Shown: positions 32,890 to 43,622, counted from the stretch's first letter. The stretch is 64,000 bases of DNA from 66-474 sp035281745 (GCA_035281745.1 DATEDI010000039.1:1-64000), one strand, 5' to 3'. The notes: generated by a model not told the origin, from the sequence alone. A program made the numbers and translations.

Positions 32890-34374
32890 ATGCTTGAATT
32901 CAGCCTCAGTTCCGATGCGGCTGCCGACAAGGCGGAGACGCCCTGCGTCGTGGTGGGTGTCTTCGAGGGCGCACTGTCGACGGCCGCGGCCGCGATCGAT
33001 GCCGCCAGCGGCGGCGCACTGACGCGCCTCGTCGAATCCGGCGATTTCACCGGCAAGTCGGGTGCGACGCTGGTGCTGCACGGCCTTGCCGGCGTCAAGG
33101 CGCCGCGCGTGCTGCTGGTGGGGCTGGGCCGCGAAGGCGAAATCGGTCCGCAATTGTTTGCGCGCGCGTGCGCCGACGCCGGCAAGGCGCTGAAGGACTT
33201 GCCATTGACGGACGCGACGACTTGGTTGCCGCAAATCGATGTAAAAGACTGCGACGCCGACTGGCGCGTTCGCATCTGTGCGCTCACGATCGATCACGCC
33301 TGCTTCCGCTACACCGCAACCCTGAAGCCCGGCGACGATGCGGCGCGCTTGAAGAAACTGGTGCTCGTCGCCGGGAACGCGCAAAAAGCCGTCGAGCAGG
33401 CCCGCGCGATCGCGCGCGGCGTCGCCTTCGCGCGTGAACTCGGCTGCCTGCCGCCCAACCTGTGCACGCCGACGCATATCGCCGCGCAGGCGAAAACCAT
33501 CGCCGACGAGCATGCGGATTCGGTCACGCTGGAAGTGCTGGAGCGTGCCGACATGGAAAAGCTCGGCATGGGCGCGCTGCTCGCGGTGGCGTCGGGCTCG
33601 GCGACGCCGCCCAAACTGATCGTGCTCGAATACAAGGGTGCGGGTGATGCCAAGCCGTACGCGCTGGTCGGCAAGGGTGTCACCTTCGACACCGGCGGCA
33701 TGAACCTCAAGCCCACCGGTTCCATGGAGGAAATGAAATACGACATGTGCGGCGCGGCCGGCGTGCTGGGCGCATTCCTGTCGGCGGTGGAGTTGAAACT
33801 GCCGCTCAACCTCGTGTGCGTGGTGCCGTCGGTCGAGAACATGCCGGACGGCGGCGGCTATCGTCCCGCCGACGTGCTGCATACCCACGCCGGTATCACG
33901 GTGGAAGTGTTGAACACCGATGCCGAGGGCCGGTTGATCCTGTGCGATGCCCTGTCGTACACCTGCAAGCGGTTTCAGCCGCAGGCGCTGGTCGATGCGG
34001 CGACGCTCACCGGTGCCTGCGTGATCGCGCTGGGCGCGCATGCATCCGGCCTGTTCAGCGCCGACGACGTCTTGGCCGATGCATTGCTGGCAGCCGGCCG
34101 CGATTCGCTGGATCGCGCGTGGCGCTTGCCGTTGTGGGACGACTATCGCAACCAGCTCGAATCGGCCTTCGCCGACATTGCCAACGTGGGCGGCAAGAGC
34201 GCCGGCGCCGTGACGGCCGCGCTGTTCCTGTCGCGCTTCACCGAAGGCACGCGCTGGGCACATCTGGATGTCGCGGGCACGGCGTGGGTGCCGGGCCGCA
34301 AGGGCTACGCGACGGGCCGACCGGTGCCGTTGCTGGCGCAGTGGTTGATGGACTGCGCCAACAACTCGAAGTAG
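32890..34374 (+). CDS. pepA: Leucyl aminopeptidase
   Basis: The 494-residue M17 peptidase carries the two-metal site: VGKGVTFDTGGMNLKPTGSM, MKYDMCGAA, and the signature NTDAEGRLILCDAL. It removes N-terminal residues from peptides in the cytoplasm and in E. coli also binds DNA at Xer sites. ATG 32890 is chosen over the upstream open frame. Unlike E. coli, holC and valS do not follow; a histidine kinase converges on it. Confidence 0.95.
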   Translation: MLEFSLSSDAAADKAETPCVVVGVFEGALSTAAAAIDAASGGALTRLVESGDFTGKSGATLVLHGLAGVKAPRVLLVGLGREGEIGPQLFARACADAGKALKDLPLTDATTWLPQIDVKDCDADWRVRICALTIDHACFRYTATLKPGDDAARLKKLVLVAGNAQKAVEQARAIARGVAFARELGCLPPNLCTPTHIAAQAKTIADEHADSVTLEVLERADMEKLGMGALLAVASGSATPPKLIVLEYKGAGDAKPYALVGKGVTFDTGGMNLKPTGSMEEMKYDMCGAAGVLGAFLSAVELKLPLNLVCVVPSVENMPDGGGYRPADVLHTHAGITVEVLNTDAEGRLILCDALSYTCKRFQPQALVDAATLTGACVIALGAHASGLFSADDVLADALLAAGRDSLDRAWRLPLWDDYRNQLESAFADIANVGGKSAGAVTAALFLSRFTEGTRWAHLDVAGTAWVPGRKGYATGRPVPLLAQWLMDCANNSK

Positions 34375-34517
34375 CGCAGCCACTCGCCTTCGCTTCGGAC
34401 GGTCAACTTCGTTTGCGCTGATTCCTGCAGGTTCGCGGGGGGCGGAGGGCAGCAATTCGTCACGTGACCTCGTTTGGCGGGATGCGCTGCGCTCCTCCCG
34501 CCCTACTTGTTCTGCTG

Positions 34518-34556
34518 GTCATTCCGGAGCGGGCCGCAGGCCCGAATCCGGAATCG
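34518..34556. repeat. Dispersed hairpin between pepA and the histidine kinase
   Basis: ATTCCGG (34521-34527) is inverted as CCGGAAT (34548-34554) with an inner GGGCC-GCA-GGCCC stem. It starts with GTCATTCCGG like the element at 13323. The rest of 34375-34601 holds no gene that I can support. Confidence 0.6.
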
Positions 34557-34601
34557 GTTGAAGGGTCTTGCGCGCCCAATGCACCGATTGACTGGCCCTG
34601 G

Positions 34602-37600
34602 TCACGCCGGCACGCGCATCGTGCGTTCCAGCGTTTCGCGCAAGTCGTCGGGCAACACCGGTTTGCGCAGGAACGCATTCATTCCCGCGGCGAATGCGCG
34701 TTGTTCCTCGTCCCCGTGCGCCCCGGCGGTGAGTGCGATGATGGGCGTGGTGAGGCCGCGTTGCCGCAGCATGCTCGTCAGCTCGCACCCGTCCATGCCG
34801 GGCAGGTCGAAGTCGCACACCATCAGGTCGAAGCCGGCGCCGGCATCGATTTCCGAAAGCGCCGCCAGGGCTTGCGGCACCAGCGCCACCGCATAGCCAA
34901 AGCTTTCGATCAAGCCTGCGATGGCTTGTCCGGCGATGGGATCGTCCTCGACCAGCAGCACATGTGGCCGCACGGCGGCAAGCGGTGCGACCGATGAATC
35001 CCTGGACGCTGGTTCGGACCCGTGCACGGGCTCTCTTGCGATCACGGGCAGCGCCACCCCCGCGAGCGGAAGCTGCACGCTGAAGGTGCTGCCGCGTCCC
35101 GGCACCGACTGCACGCCGATGCGGCCGCCCATCAGCTGCACCAGCTCGCGGCTGATCGCAAGCCCGAGTCCGCTGCCGGGTTGCAGCCGTCCGTAGTCGG
35201 CCTGTTCAAAACGCTGGAAGATGCGCGCGCATTCCTCGGCGGTCATGCCGGGGCCGTTGTCGATCACATGGTAGGCGATGCCGTCGCCCTCGCGTTCGAG
35301 TTTGAGCGTAATGCCGCCGTGCGTGGTGAACTTCAACGCGTTGTGGGTGAGATTGAACAGGATTTGCTGCACGCGCAGCGCATCCCCGCGCACCGCGCGC
35401 GGCGCGTCGTCACCGATCACGACATCGATCGCGAGATTTTTCTGTGCCGCGAGGCCGGCATCGGCGTTCGCGATTTCGCGCAGGATCGCGGCGGGATCGA
35501 ACGGTGCGAGGCTGAGTTCCAGGCGGCCCGCTTCGATGCGCGCCACGTCGAGCGCATCGTTGACGTGCCGCAGCAAAAGCGTGCCGGAACGCCCGATCGC
35601 GTCCGCGTATTGATGCTGGCGATCGTTGAGCTGCGTCTTCAGCAGCAATTCGGTCATCCCCAGCACGCCGGTGAGCGGCGTGCGGATTTCGTGCGCCATG
35701 TTGGCGAGGAAGCGCGACTTCGCCGCATTGGCCTGCTCGGCGATGTGCTGGCGTTCCTCGCTGAGCGCGAGCCGATGCTGTTGTTGCAGCCGCCGCCGCA
35801 ACGCCCATACCAGCCACGCCAGCACGCCGATGATCGCCAACACATAGAGCGCCCATGCCCACGGCGTGTCCCACGGCGCCGCCGACACGCGCAACGAAAA
35901 TGCCGCGAGCGGCGCGCTCCAAGGCCCGTCGCCGGTGCGGCCGCTCACCAACAGGCGATAGCTGCCCGGCTCCAGCACCGAAAATTCGCGCACGTTGCGG
36001 TTGCCGGTTTCCATCCAGCCGGGGTCGAATCCCTGCAGTCGAAAGCGGTACTGGTTGCGCGCGGGGTCGACGAACGAAAGCACCTGCGCGGAGACGGTGA
36101 GTTCGCGGTCGCGCCAGTCGAGATCGATGGGCTTGGCCGGATCGAGGTTCACCAGCTTGTCGTTGCGGCGCACGTTCACCGATTCCAGCGTGACCCTCGG
36201 CGTCGCGAGCCGCCATGGCAGCTCGCGGGTGCGGATGCCGATGACACCCGCCAGGCTGCCGGCGAAAAGCTGCCCGTGGCCGGTGGCGAGCAGCGCGTCG
36301 CCGGTGAAGTCGGTGGTCGCCAAACCTTCTGCCGTGGCGAACGCGTGCACCTGCTGGTTGCGCGGGTCGAACACCAGCAGGTTGCGGGTGCCGAGCGCGA
36401 ACACGCGGCCTTGTTCGCCGACCTGCAGGCCCAGCACGTTGGTGTCGGGCCAGCCCTGCGCGGCGCCGATGGTGGCGAGAAGCTTTGCTCCGCCATGTTC
36501 GATGCGATAGCGCTGCAGGTTGGCCGCGCGCGCGATCCACAATTCGCCATCGGGCCCGAACGCGAAGGCATGGATGTCGCTGCGCGCGATGTCCGGCACG
36601 AACGCGAAGGCGCGCGCACCGGATGCGAGGCGCGCGATGCCGGCGTGGGTCGCGATCCAGATCGAACCGTCCGCGGCTTCGCGCAGTTGCACGATTTCGC
36701 GGGCACCCTCGTGGGTGCCCGGTGGCGACAGCGGCTGGATCGCGAAGGTCCGCGGGTCGACGCGAAACACGCCGGTCCCGACGCCGGCCACGTAAATCGC
36801 ACCGTCGTGCGCGGCCAGCAGTCGCCACACGCCGTGTTTCAACGCCGGATTGCCGGCAGCGATTGCCTGCAGACGCCGGCCGTCCCATACGAAGCAACCC
36901 TTGTGGCTGCCGATCCACAAACGCCCCGAGGCGTCTTCCGTCAGCGCCGAAATGGACATGCGATCCAGATCGGGAATCGCGACGTGCTCGACCTTGCCGC
37001 TGGCCGGATCGACGCGGTCGAGCATGCCCGCGCCGCCCACCCACAACGTGCCGTCGCGTGCCAGCGCCAGTGCGCGCACGCGATTGCGCGCGAGGCTGTC
37101 GGCCTGGCCGGGGATCTGCCGGTACATGCTGAACGCACGCCACTGCGGCGGCAGGTAGGCGAGTCCGCCATCCACCATTGCGACCCACAAACCGCCTTCG
37201 TGATCGCGGAACAAACCATCCGGAAGGTGCCCGGGCAGGCTGCCGGCCACGCCCGGCGTCGGTTGCTCGAAGCGGCTGGTGCCATCGGCGGCGATGCGGG
37301 CGAGGCCGCCGCGTTCGGCGATCCACACACTGCCACCGTCATCGCGCAGGCTGGCCAGCGCTTCGCGTGCAGCGCCGATCCGTTGCGCCGTCCCGTTTGC
37401 GTCCACATGGAACAATCCGGCGCTGGTGGAGGCGTCGACGCCATCGGGCGCGGCATGCAATTGCCACACGATCGGCGGGCTCGAGCCGGCGGCCAGCGCG
37501 ACATGATGGATTCGGCCCTGCGCATCCATCCGTTCCAGCCCGGCATCGGTGCCGACCCACATGCCACCGTCGTTCGCAGGCGCCAGCGCGGTGACATTGT

Positions 37601-38141
37601 CGGAGGCGATGCTGGCAGCATCATTCTTTCGGTGGCGCCAGTGGGCGAAGCCACCGCCGCCCGGCAGCAACTTGTTCAAGCCGCCGGCATATACGCCGAC
37701 CCAGATCGCGCCGGCCTTGTCCTCGGCGATCGCCATCACGTCGTTGGCCGAAAGGCTGTCGGACTTTGCGGCATCGTGCATCCAGTGACGGAAACCATTC
37801 GTCGCGGGCTCGTACCGGTTGAGGCCGGTACCTTCGCCGCCGGCCCACACGCGCCCTGCATGATCGACGATTACTGCCGACACGTCGTTGGCGGGCAGCG
37901 AATCGGGCCGCGCCGGGTCGTGGCGGAATACCTTGAAATCGCGGCTGTCGTAGCGCACCAGTCCGGCGTGGGTGCCGATCCACAGGTAACCCGCTTCGTC
38001 CTGCGCGACCGTGTACGCTTCGGTCGAGGGCAGGCCGTTGGCCACGCCGTAGCTGCGGAAAATCGGGGTGGGCGGCACCTTCACCGCACCGGGTGTGGCG
38101 GCGCTCGCCAGCGCACCGGCCAGAAGCAATGCACAGAGCAT
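34602..38141 (-). CDS. Hybrid sensor histidine kinase with beta-propeller sensor
   Basis: This 1179-residue protein has a signal peptide (MLCALLLAGALASAAT), then two seven-bladed propellers of Reg_prop repeats (YLWIGTHAGLVRYD, VWAGGEGTGLNRYEP and others) to ~residue 670, a Y_Y_Y domain, and one helix (WALYVLAIIGVLAWLVWALR). The cytoplasmic part has a HisKA box with phospho-His in MAHEIRTPLTG, an HATPase domain (NALKFTTHGG, GSGLGLAIS) and a receiver domain with Asp in CDFDLPGMDG. Such hybrids sense periplasmic ligands, often saccharides. No HTH output domain follows, so a separate partner is needed. The start could also be 38204. Confidence 0.9.
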   Translation of the reverse strand: MLCALLLAGALASAATPGAVKVPPTPIFRSYGVANGLPSTEAYTVAQDEAGYLWIGTHAGLVRYDSRDFKVFRHDPARPDSLPANDVSAVIVDHAGRVWAGGEGTGLNRYEPATNGFRHWMHDAAKSDSLSANDVMAIAEDKAGAIWVGVYAGGLNKLLPGGGGFAHWRHRKNDAASIASDNVTALAPANDGGMWVGTDAGLERMDAQGRIHHVALAAGSSPPIVWQLHAAPDGVDASTSAGLFHVDANGTAQRIGAAREALASLRDDGGSVWIAERGGLARIAADGTSRFEQPTPGVAGSLPGHLPDGLFRDHEGGLWVAMVDGGLAYLPPQWRAFSMYRQIPGQADSLARNRVRALALARDGTLWVGGAGMLDRVDPASGKVEHVAIPDLDRMSISALTEDASGRLWIGSHKGCFVWDGRRLQAIAAGNPALKHGVWRLLAAHDGAIYVAGVGTGVFRVDPRTFAIQPLSPPGTHEGAREIVQLREAADGSIWIATHAGIARLASGARAFAFVPDIARSDIHAFAFGPDGELWIARAANLQRYRIEHGGAKLLATIGAAQGWPDTNVLGLQVGEQGRVFALGTRNLLVFDPRNQQVHAFATAEGLATTDFTGDALLATGHGQLFAGSLAGVIGIRTRELPWRLATPRVTLESVNVRRNDKLVNLDPAKPIDLDWRDRELTVSAQVLSFVDPARNQYRFRLQGFDPGWMETGNRNVREFSVLEPGSYRLLVSGRTGDGPWSAPLAAFSLRVSAAPWDTPWAWALYVLAIIGVLAWLVWALRRRLQQQHRLALSEERQHIAEQANAAKSRFLANMAHEIRTPLTGVLGMTELLLKTQLNDRQHQYADAIGRSGTLLLRHVNDALDVARIEAGRLELSLAPFDPAAILREIANADAGLAAQKNLAIDVVIGDDAPRAVRGDALRVQQILFNLTHNALKFTTHGGITLKLEREGDGIAYHVIDNGPGMTAEECARIFQRFEQADYGRLQPGSGLGLAISRELVQLMGGRIGVQSVPGRGSTFSVQLPLAGVALPVIAREPVHGSEPASRDSSVAPLAAVRPHVLLVEDDPIAGQAIAGLIESFGYAVALVPQALAALSEIDAGAGFDLMVCDFDLPGMDGCELTSMLRQRGLTTPIIALTAGAHGDEEQRAFAAGMNAFLRKPVLPDDLRETLERTMRVPA

Positions 38142-38243
38142 GTCGCGTTTCCCCCGCGGACCGGTCCGTGATGATGCCGCAAAAGCGGCGACGGTGCGCG
38201 TCATGGCGCGCAGGTGCCGCCGGTCTGTGTGAAGATAACCGCG

Positions 38244-38912
38244 ATGTTGATCCCTGCGCCCATGCCCCGTTTACTAGCAATGCTGGCCGTCGCGGCGCTG
38301 TTTTTCGCTGGCGCGGTCCACGCGCATCCGCTGGACTATCGCATCGACACCGTGCACTCGCAGGTGCTGTTCAGCGCCGATCACGACGGCTATTCGAACC
38401 CGGTGGGACGCCTGGCGATCGCGCGGGGGTGGCTGCGCTTCGATCCGGATGACTGGACCGCCTCGAAAGTCGTGGCCGACATCGATCTGGTTTCCGCCGA
38501 CCTCGGTGACAAAGGTTGGAATGGCGCGGTGACGGGAGGCAATTTTCTCGATGCGGCGCAATTTCCGGTCGCGCATTTCGAGAGCGACAGTGTCACGAAA
38601 ACCGGCGAGAGCACTGGCACCCTTGAAGGGCAGCTCACGTTGCGGAACGTGACGCTGCCGGTGAAAGTCGACTTCACCGTCAACCGCGTCGGCATGACCT
38701 TGTTCGGCTTCGAAACCATCGCGGGGTTTTCCGGGCACGCGACGCTGGATCGCACGAAGTTCGGCATGACGGCGTTTCCAAAAGCGGTGGGTACCGAGGT
38801 GACGATCCGGCTGGAAATCGAAGCCACGCTCGATCGCAGCGCGGAATCCGACTACCGGCAGGCTGCGAACAAGTTGACGAGGAGCGGGGCGCATGCCGCT
38901 GCGCAGCACTGA
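38244..38912 (+). CDS. YceI-family periplasmic lipid-binding protein (first copy)
   Basis: The 222-residue product has a signal peptide (MPRLLAMLAVAALFFAGAVHA) and one YceI lipocalin-like barrel: YRIDTVHSQVLFSADHDGYS, VVADIDLVSADLG, FPVAHFESDSVT and GQLTLRNVTLPVKV. YceI proteins bind polyisoprenoid lipids such as ubiquinone precursors. Its end overlaps the cytochrome b561 gene by 20 bp. Start chosen at ATG 38244 with GAAGAT upstream. Confidence 0.88.
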   Translation: MLIPAPMPRLLAMLAVAALFFAGAVHAHPLDYRIDTVHSQVLFSADHDGYSNPVGRLAIARGWLRFDPDDWTASKVVADIDLVSADLGDKGWNGAVTGGNFLDAAQFPVAHFESDSVTKTGESTGTLEGQLTLRNVTLPVKVDFTVNRVGMTLFGFETIAGFSGHATLDRTKFGMTAFPKAVGTEVTIRLEIEATLDRSAESDYRQAANKLTRSGAHAAAQH

Positions 38913-39465
38913 GCAGGGGTGGGGCGCGCTGGTGCGCACGTTCCACTGGCTGATCGCCGCCTTGATCGTCGCGCAGGGCGTGATCGGATTGACGATGGTG
39001 CAGATGGGCCTGACGCCGGCGAAGCTGCGGGTGTTCGCGCTGCACAAGTCGATCGGGATCACCATCCTCGCGCTGGTGCTGTTGCGCATCGCGTGGCGTC
39101 TCACCGAAAGGCGGCCCGCCGATGCGCCCGCGATGCCACGCTGGCAGCGGCGCGCGGCGCACGCGCTGCACCTGGCGTTGTATGTATTGATCCTGGCGCT
39201 TCCGCTGAGCGGGTGGTGGTTCAATTCGACGGCCAATGCGCCGCTGGTGTGGTTCGGCTGGTTCGACATTCCCGGCCTGACCGGCGGTTACGATCCGCTG
39301 TGGAAGCCGCGCGCGTTGTTGCTGCACCAGACGTTGTTCTGGATACTGGTCGCGTTGCTGGCCGGGCACGTCGGCGCGGCGTTGTGGCATCACTTCAGGG
39401 AACGCGACGATGTGCTGCGACGCATGACGATTGGACCGCGAAAGCAGAACGGAGAAGCCCGGTGA
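38893..39465 (+). CDS. yceJ: Cytochrome b561, YceJ-like
   Basis: The 190-residue inner-membrane protein has four helices and haem-ligand histidines in RTFHWLIAALIVAQG, LHKSIGITILAL, AHALHLALYVLILALPLSGW and LLHQTLFWILVALLAGHVGAA. It passes electrons between quinol and periplasmic acceptors. In E. coli, yceJ lies next to yceI; here it is between two yceI genes. It ends in TGATG, overlapping the next start. Confidence 0.9.
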   Translation: MPLRSTEQGWGALVRTFHWLIAALIVAQGVIGLTMVQMGLTPAKLRVFALHKSIGITILALVLLRIAWRLTERRPADAPAMPRWQRRAAHALHLALYVLILALPLSGWWFNSTANAPLVWFGWFDIPGLTGGYDPLWKPRALLLHQTLFWILVALLAGHVGAALWHHFRERDDVLRRMTIGPRKQNGEAR

Positions 39466-40028
39466 TGAAATGTTTCGGACGATTGTGCGTCGCGATGTTG
39501 CTGGGGTTGGCCGCGCCGGCGCTTGCGCAAACGTGGCAGGTCGATGCCGCAAGCAGCACGCTCACCTTCACCAACACCTACCAGAACGTCGAATACACGG
39601 GACAGTTCCACCGCTTCGACGCGACGATCGTCTATGACCCGAATGATCTCGCGCACGCGAAGTTCGATGTGAGCGTCGACGTTGCCAGCCTCGATACGCA
39701 GAACAGTGAGCGCGACCACACCGCATTGGGCGCAGATTTTTTCGCTACTGCGAAATTTCCCAAGGCGCATTTCGTCACCACCGCATTTCGCAAAGCCGCC
39801 GACGGCAAGGTGATCGCCGATGGCGTGCTCACGCTGCGCGGCATCAGCAGGCCGGTCGCGCTGACCGTCGCGTTTGCGCCGCGCGGCGACAGCGCCACCC
39901 TGGACGTGACCGCGCCCTTGAAGCGTCTCGATTTCGGTATCGGCATGGGGCAGTGGGCCGATCCGTCGATGATCGGCAATAGCGTCACCGTGCGCGGGCA
40001 CCTGCTGTTGCGCAAAGCGAATCCGTAG
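39465..40028 (+). CDS. YceI-family periplasmic protein (second copy)
   Basis: The 187-residue protein has a signal peptide (MKCFGRLCVAMLLGLAAPAL) and a full YceI barrel: WQVDAASSTLTFTNTYQNVE, FDVSVDVASLDTQNSERD, FPKAHFVTTAF and DGVLTLRGISRPVAL. It shares the fold but little sequence with the first copy. Its ATG overlaps the b561 stop by one base. The three genes form one operon, ended by a hairpin. Confidence 0.88.
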   Translation: MKCFGRLCVAMLLGLAAPALAQTWQVDAASSTLTFTNTYQNVEYTGQFHRFDATIVYDPNDLAHAKFDVSVDVASLDTQNSERDHTALGADFFATAKFPKAHFVTTAFRKAADGKVIADGVLTLRGISRPVALTVAFAPRGDSATLDVTAPLKRLDFGIGMGQWADPSMIGNSVTVRGHLLLRKANP

Positions 40029-40081
40029 GGCGGATCTCGACTGCTTCAAGCCGGCGGGTTGAAACCCGCCCTAAATCCGCC
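40029..40081. terminator. Nested hairpin after the yceI operon
   Basis: GGCGGGTT-GA-AACCCGCC (40053-40070) is a perfect 8-bp stem, enclosed by GGCGGAT (40029-40035) and ATCCGCC (40075-40081). A further GCGGGTC-TT-GACCCGC lies just downstream. No T-run follows, so it may be a repeat that also ends transcription. Confidence 0.5.
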
Positions 40082-40191
40082 TCGTGGGCGGGTCTTGACC
40101 CGCACTGAATCGCACCGCGGTGCAAAGCCTCGATCGAAGATTCAGCGTGCAACGCTTATAGTGACCGTTCCACCTTCACGGAAGAACGGTG

Positions 40192-41325
40192 ATGGATTTC
40201 ATCCATGGCATCTTCGTACAGCCGTGGGCGCGGGTCGCGCTGGTGTTGGTTGCGGCGCTGATCATCGCGATCGTGATCTTCACCGTGCTGCGCTTCGCGG
40301 CCCGCCGCGTACTCCGCCCGGGCGCGGTGCTGGCGATCGTCCTGCAGCGCTGCGAGCGGCCGTTCGAAACGGTGCTGCCGCTGCTGGCCCTGCAGTTCGC
40401 GCTGATGAGTGCCAGCCTCGGGCTGCCGCAGACGGTCTGGTTCAAGGCGCTGCACCACGCGGTGACGGTGGCGGTCTACATGGCGCTGACCTGGCTCGCG
40501 ATACGCGCCGTGTCGGGCGTCGAGCGGGCGATCAACCTGCGCCATCCCGTGGACATCGAAGACAATCTGCGCGCGCGCCAGGTGCAGACCCAGGCGAAGG
40601 TGCTGTCGCGCTCGGCGATGTTCCTGATCGGGGTGCTGGGCGTCGCGCTCATCCTGATGACGTTTCCGAAGGTGCAGGCCTTCGGCGCGAGCATCCTGGC
40701 TTCGGCGGGTGTGGCGGGGCTCGTGGTCGGGCTTGCGGCACGGCCGGTGCTGGGCAACCTGCTGGCGGGGCTGCAGATCGCATTGGCGCAACCGATCCGG
40801 CTGGACGACGTGCTGATCATCCAGAACGAGTGGGGACGCGTCGAGGAAATCACCGGCACGTTTGTCATCCTGAAAATCTGGGACGAGCGACGGCTGGTGA
40901 TCCCGCTGCAATGGTTCATCGAAAACCCGTTCCAGAACTGGACGCGCACCAGTTCGCAGATCCTTGGCACCGTGTTCCTTTACGTCGATTACGGGCTGCC
41001 GCTGGCGCCGCTGCGTGAGGAACTCGATCGCCTGGTGCACGGCGCGCCGGAGTGGGACAAGCGCGTGTTCGTGCTGCAGTTGACCGACGCCGACCAGCGC
41101 ACGATGCAATTGCGCATCCTGGTCAGCAGCAAGAACTCCGGCCTGAACTTCGACCTGCGTTGCCGGGTGCGCGAAGGATTGATCGACTTCCTGCAGCGCA
41201 ACTATCCCCAGCATCTGCCGCGGCTGCGCGTGGATACGGCGCCGTATGACGCGCCGAGCGGTGAGCCGGTGCACGTCGAGCAACCGCTCGGCGGCGGCGG
41301 CTCGCCTTCGCCTGAACCCAAGTGA
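40192..41325 (+). CDS. MscS-family mechanosensitive channel
   Basis: The 377-residue protein has four N-terminal helices and the conserved pore helix region FGASILASAGVAGLVVGLAA, followed by the MscS beta domain (LDDVLIIQNEWGRVEEITGT, WDERRLVIPLQWFIENPFQN). It opens on membrane tension to release solutes. A GTG lies immediately before the ATG; GGAAGA upstream fits ATG 40192. The C-terminal tail is glycine- and proline-rich. Confidence 0.9.
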   Translation: MDFIHGIFVQPWARVALVLVAALIIAIVIFTVLRFAARRVLRPGAVLAIVLQRCERPFETVLPLLALQFALMSASLGLPQTVWFKALHHAVTVAVYMALTWLAIRAVSGVERAINLRHPVDIEDNLRARQVQTQAKVLSRSAMFLIGVLGVALILMTFPKVQAFGASILASAGVAGLVVGLAARPVLGNLLAGLQIALAQPIRLDDVLIIQNEWGRVEEITGTFVILKIWDERRLVIPLQWFIENPFQNWTRTSSQILGTVFLYVDYGLPLAPLREELDRLVHGAPEWDKRVFVLQLTDADQRTMQLRILVSSKNSGLNFDLRCRVREGLIDFLQRNYPQHLPRLRVDTAPYDAPSGEPVHVEQPLGGGGSPSPEPK

Positions 41326-41351
41326 GGGAAGCGCCGCTTGGGCGCGCAGCG

Positions 41352-41603
41352 TTATCCGGAACCGGTTTCTGTTTCGGTGATGCTTACGAACGCCTGCAAC
41401 GCCGCCGCATCGAACGGCCAGCCGAGTTCGCGGCCGGACGCGCGGTCGCGCAGCACCGGCACGCGCTCGCCGTAGCGCGCTTCGAGTTCCGCATCGCCGT
41501 CGATCCACACGCTTTCGAAATCCGGCGCGTGCACCCGCGCCAGCAGCGCGACGGCTTCGTCGCACAGCTTGCAGTCGTCGCGTTGGTACAGCGTCAGGCG
41601 CAT
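41352..41603 (-). CDS. Glutaredoxin-like small protein
   Basis: The 83-residue thioredoxin-fold protein starts MRLTLYQRDDCKLCDEAVAL, with a CxxC redox pair (C11, C14) and the cis-proline in ERVPVLRD. This is the DUF836 glutaredoxin-like family. It is convergent with mscS and divergent from sdaA. A disulfide exchange role is likely, but the partner is unknown. Confidence 0.85.
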   Translation of the reverse strand: MRLTLYQRDDCKLCDEAVALLARVHAPDFESVWIDGDAELEARYGERVPVLRDRASGRELGWPFDAAALQAFVSITETETGSG

Positions 41604-41751
41604 GGCGCGATTTAGGCGTGTCGGGCCGGAGAACAGGGCCGGTGAACGCGTACAATAACGTCGATCAGGGCTGCAGGTATCCGCAGACGGTCGCGTTGAG
41701 CGGCATCGCTTGCGATGTCCATTCGAACGCGGCCGTTTTCACACGGTACGA

Positions 41752-43140
<1,389 letters not shown>

Positions 43141-43146
43141 GGGGTT

Positions 43147-43527
43147 TCAGCTGCGCAGGGCGGCGATGAGATCACGCACCAGCTTGCGTCGCGAGGCGGG
43201 CAGCGCGAGGTAGGCTTCCAGCATTTCGTGATCCTGCAGCTTCAGTCCCGTACGCCATGCGGTGGGAGATTCGGCGACAGCGGGTGTGGTGGTCCCAAAC
43301 CGCAACACATGCGGCTCGACGCCCAGCAGTTTTGCAATAAGGCGCAATTTGTCCTGGGTCGGAATCGAGCGCTCGCGCAGCCAGCGCGAGGCCGACTGGA
43401 AGCTGACGGATTGACCCCGGTAGCGCAGGTTGAATTCGCGCATCAACACGCTGGGGCGCGCCTCCAGACCGGCGTCGCGCATCGCTTGGGCCAGTCGCTT
43501 CGAGAACGCTTCACGTTCCTCTTTCAT
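43147..43527 (-). CDS. XRE-like HTH regulator next to the restriction-modification genes
   Basis: The 126-residue protein starts MKEEREAFSKRLAQAMRDAG. An HTH is visible in SFQSASRWLRERSIPTQDKL followed by RLIAKLLGVEPHVLRFG, and a C-terminal helix pair (LPASRRKLVRDLIAAL) probably dimerises. It is divergent from mod, with two palindromes between. It may be the controller of the type III system, or an independent regulator. Confidence 0.72.
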   Translation of the reverse strand: MKEEREAFSKRLAQAMRDAGLEARPSVLMREFNLRYRGQSVSFQSASRWLRERSIPTQDKLRLIAKLLGVEPHVLRFGTTTPAVAESPTAWRTGLKLQDHEMLEAYLALPASRRKLVRDLIAALRS

Positions 43528-43533
43528 GCCGAG

Positions 43534-43599
43534 GCACGGTACGGAACCGTGCACGCGGCAGTTCACCTTTTGCGTTCATTGTGATTAACTTGAAAAGTT
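43534..43599. promoter_or_regulatory. Two palindromes between the HTH regulator and mod
   Basis: GCACGGT-ACGGA-ACCGTGC (43534-43552) and AACTT-GAA-AAGTT (43587-43599) lie in the 95-bp divergent promoter region. The second is AT-rich and 23 bp before the mod start. Either could be an operator for the adjacent regulator. Confidence 0.5.
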
Positions 43600-43622
43600 G
43601 ATTCGATGGAAGCGAAAGGTTC

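Noticed and set aside
34375..34601. holC downstream of pepA
   Set aside because: Only a repeat hairpin is present in the 227-bp gap; no open frame fits the DNA polymerase chi subunit.
35022..38171. 1049-residue plus-strand open frame
   Set aside because: Antisense to the hybrid histidine kinase, whose His, ATP and Asp motifs are all present on the minus strand.
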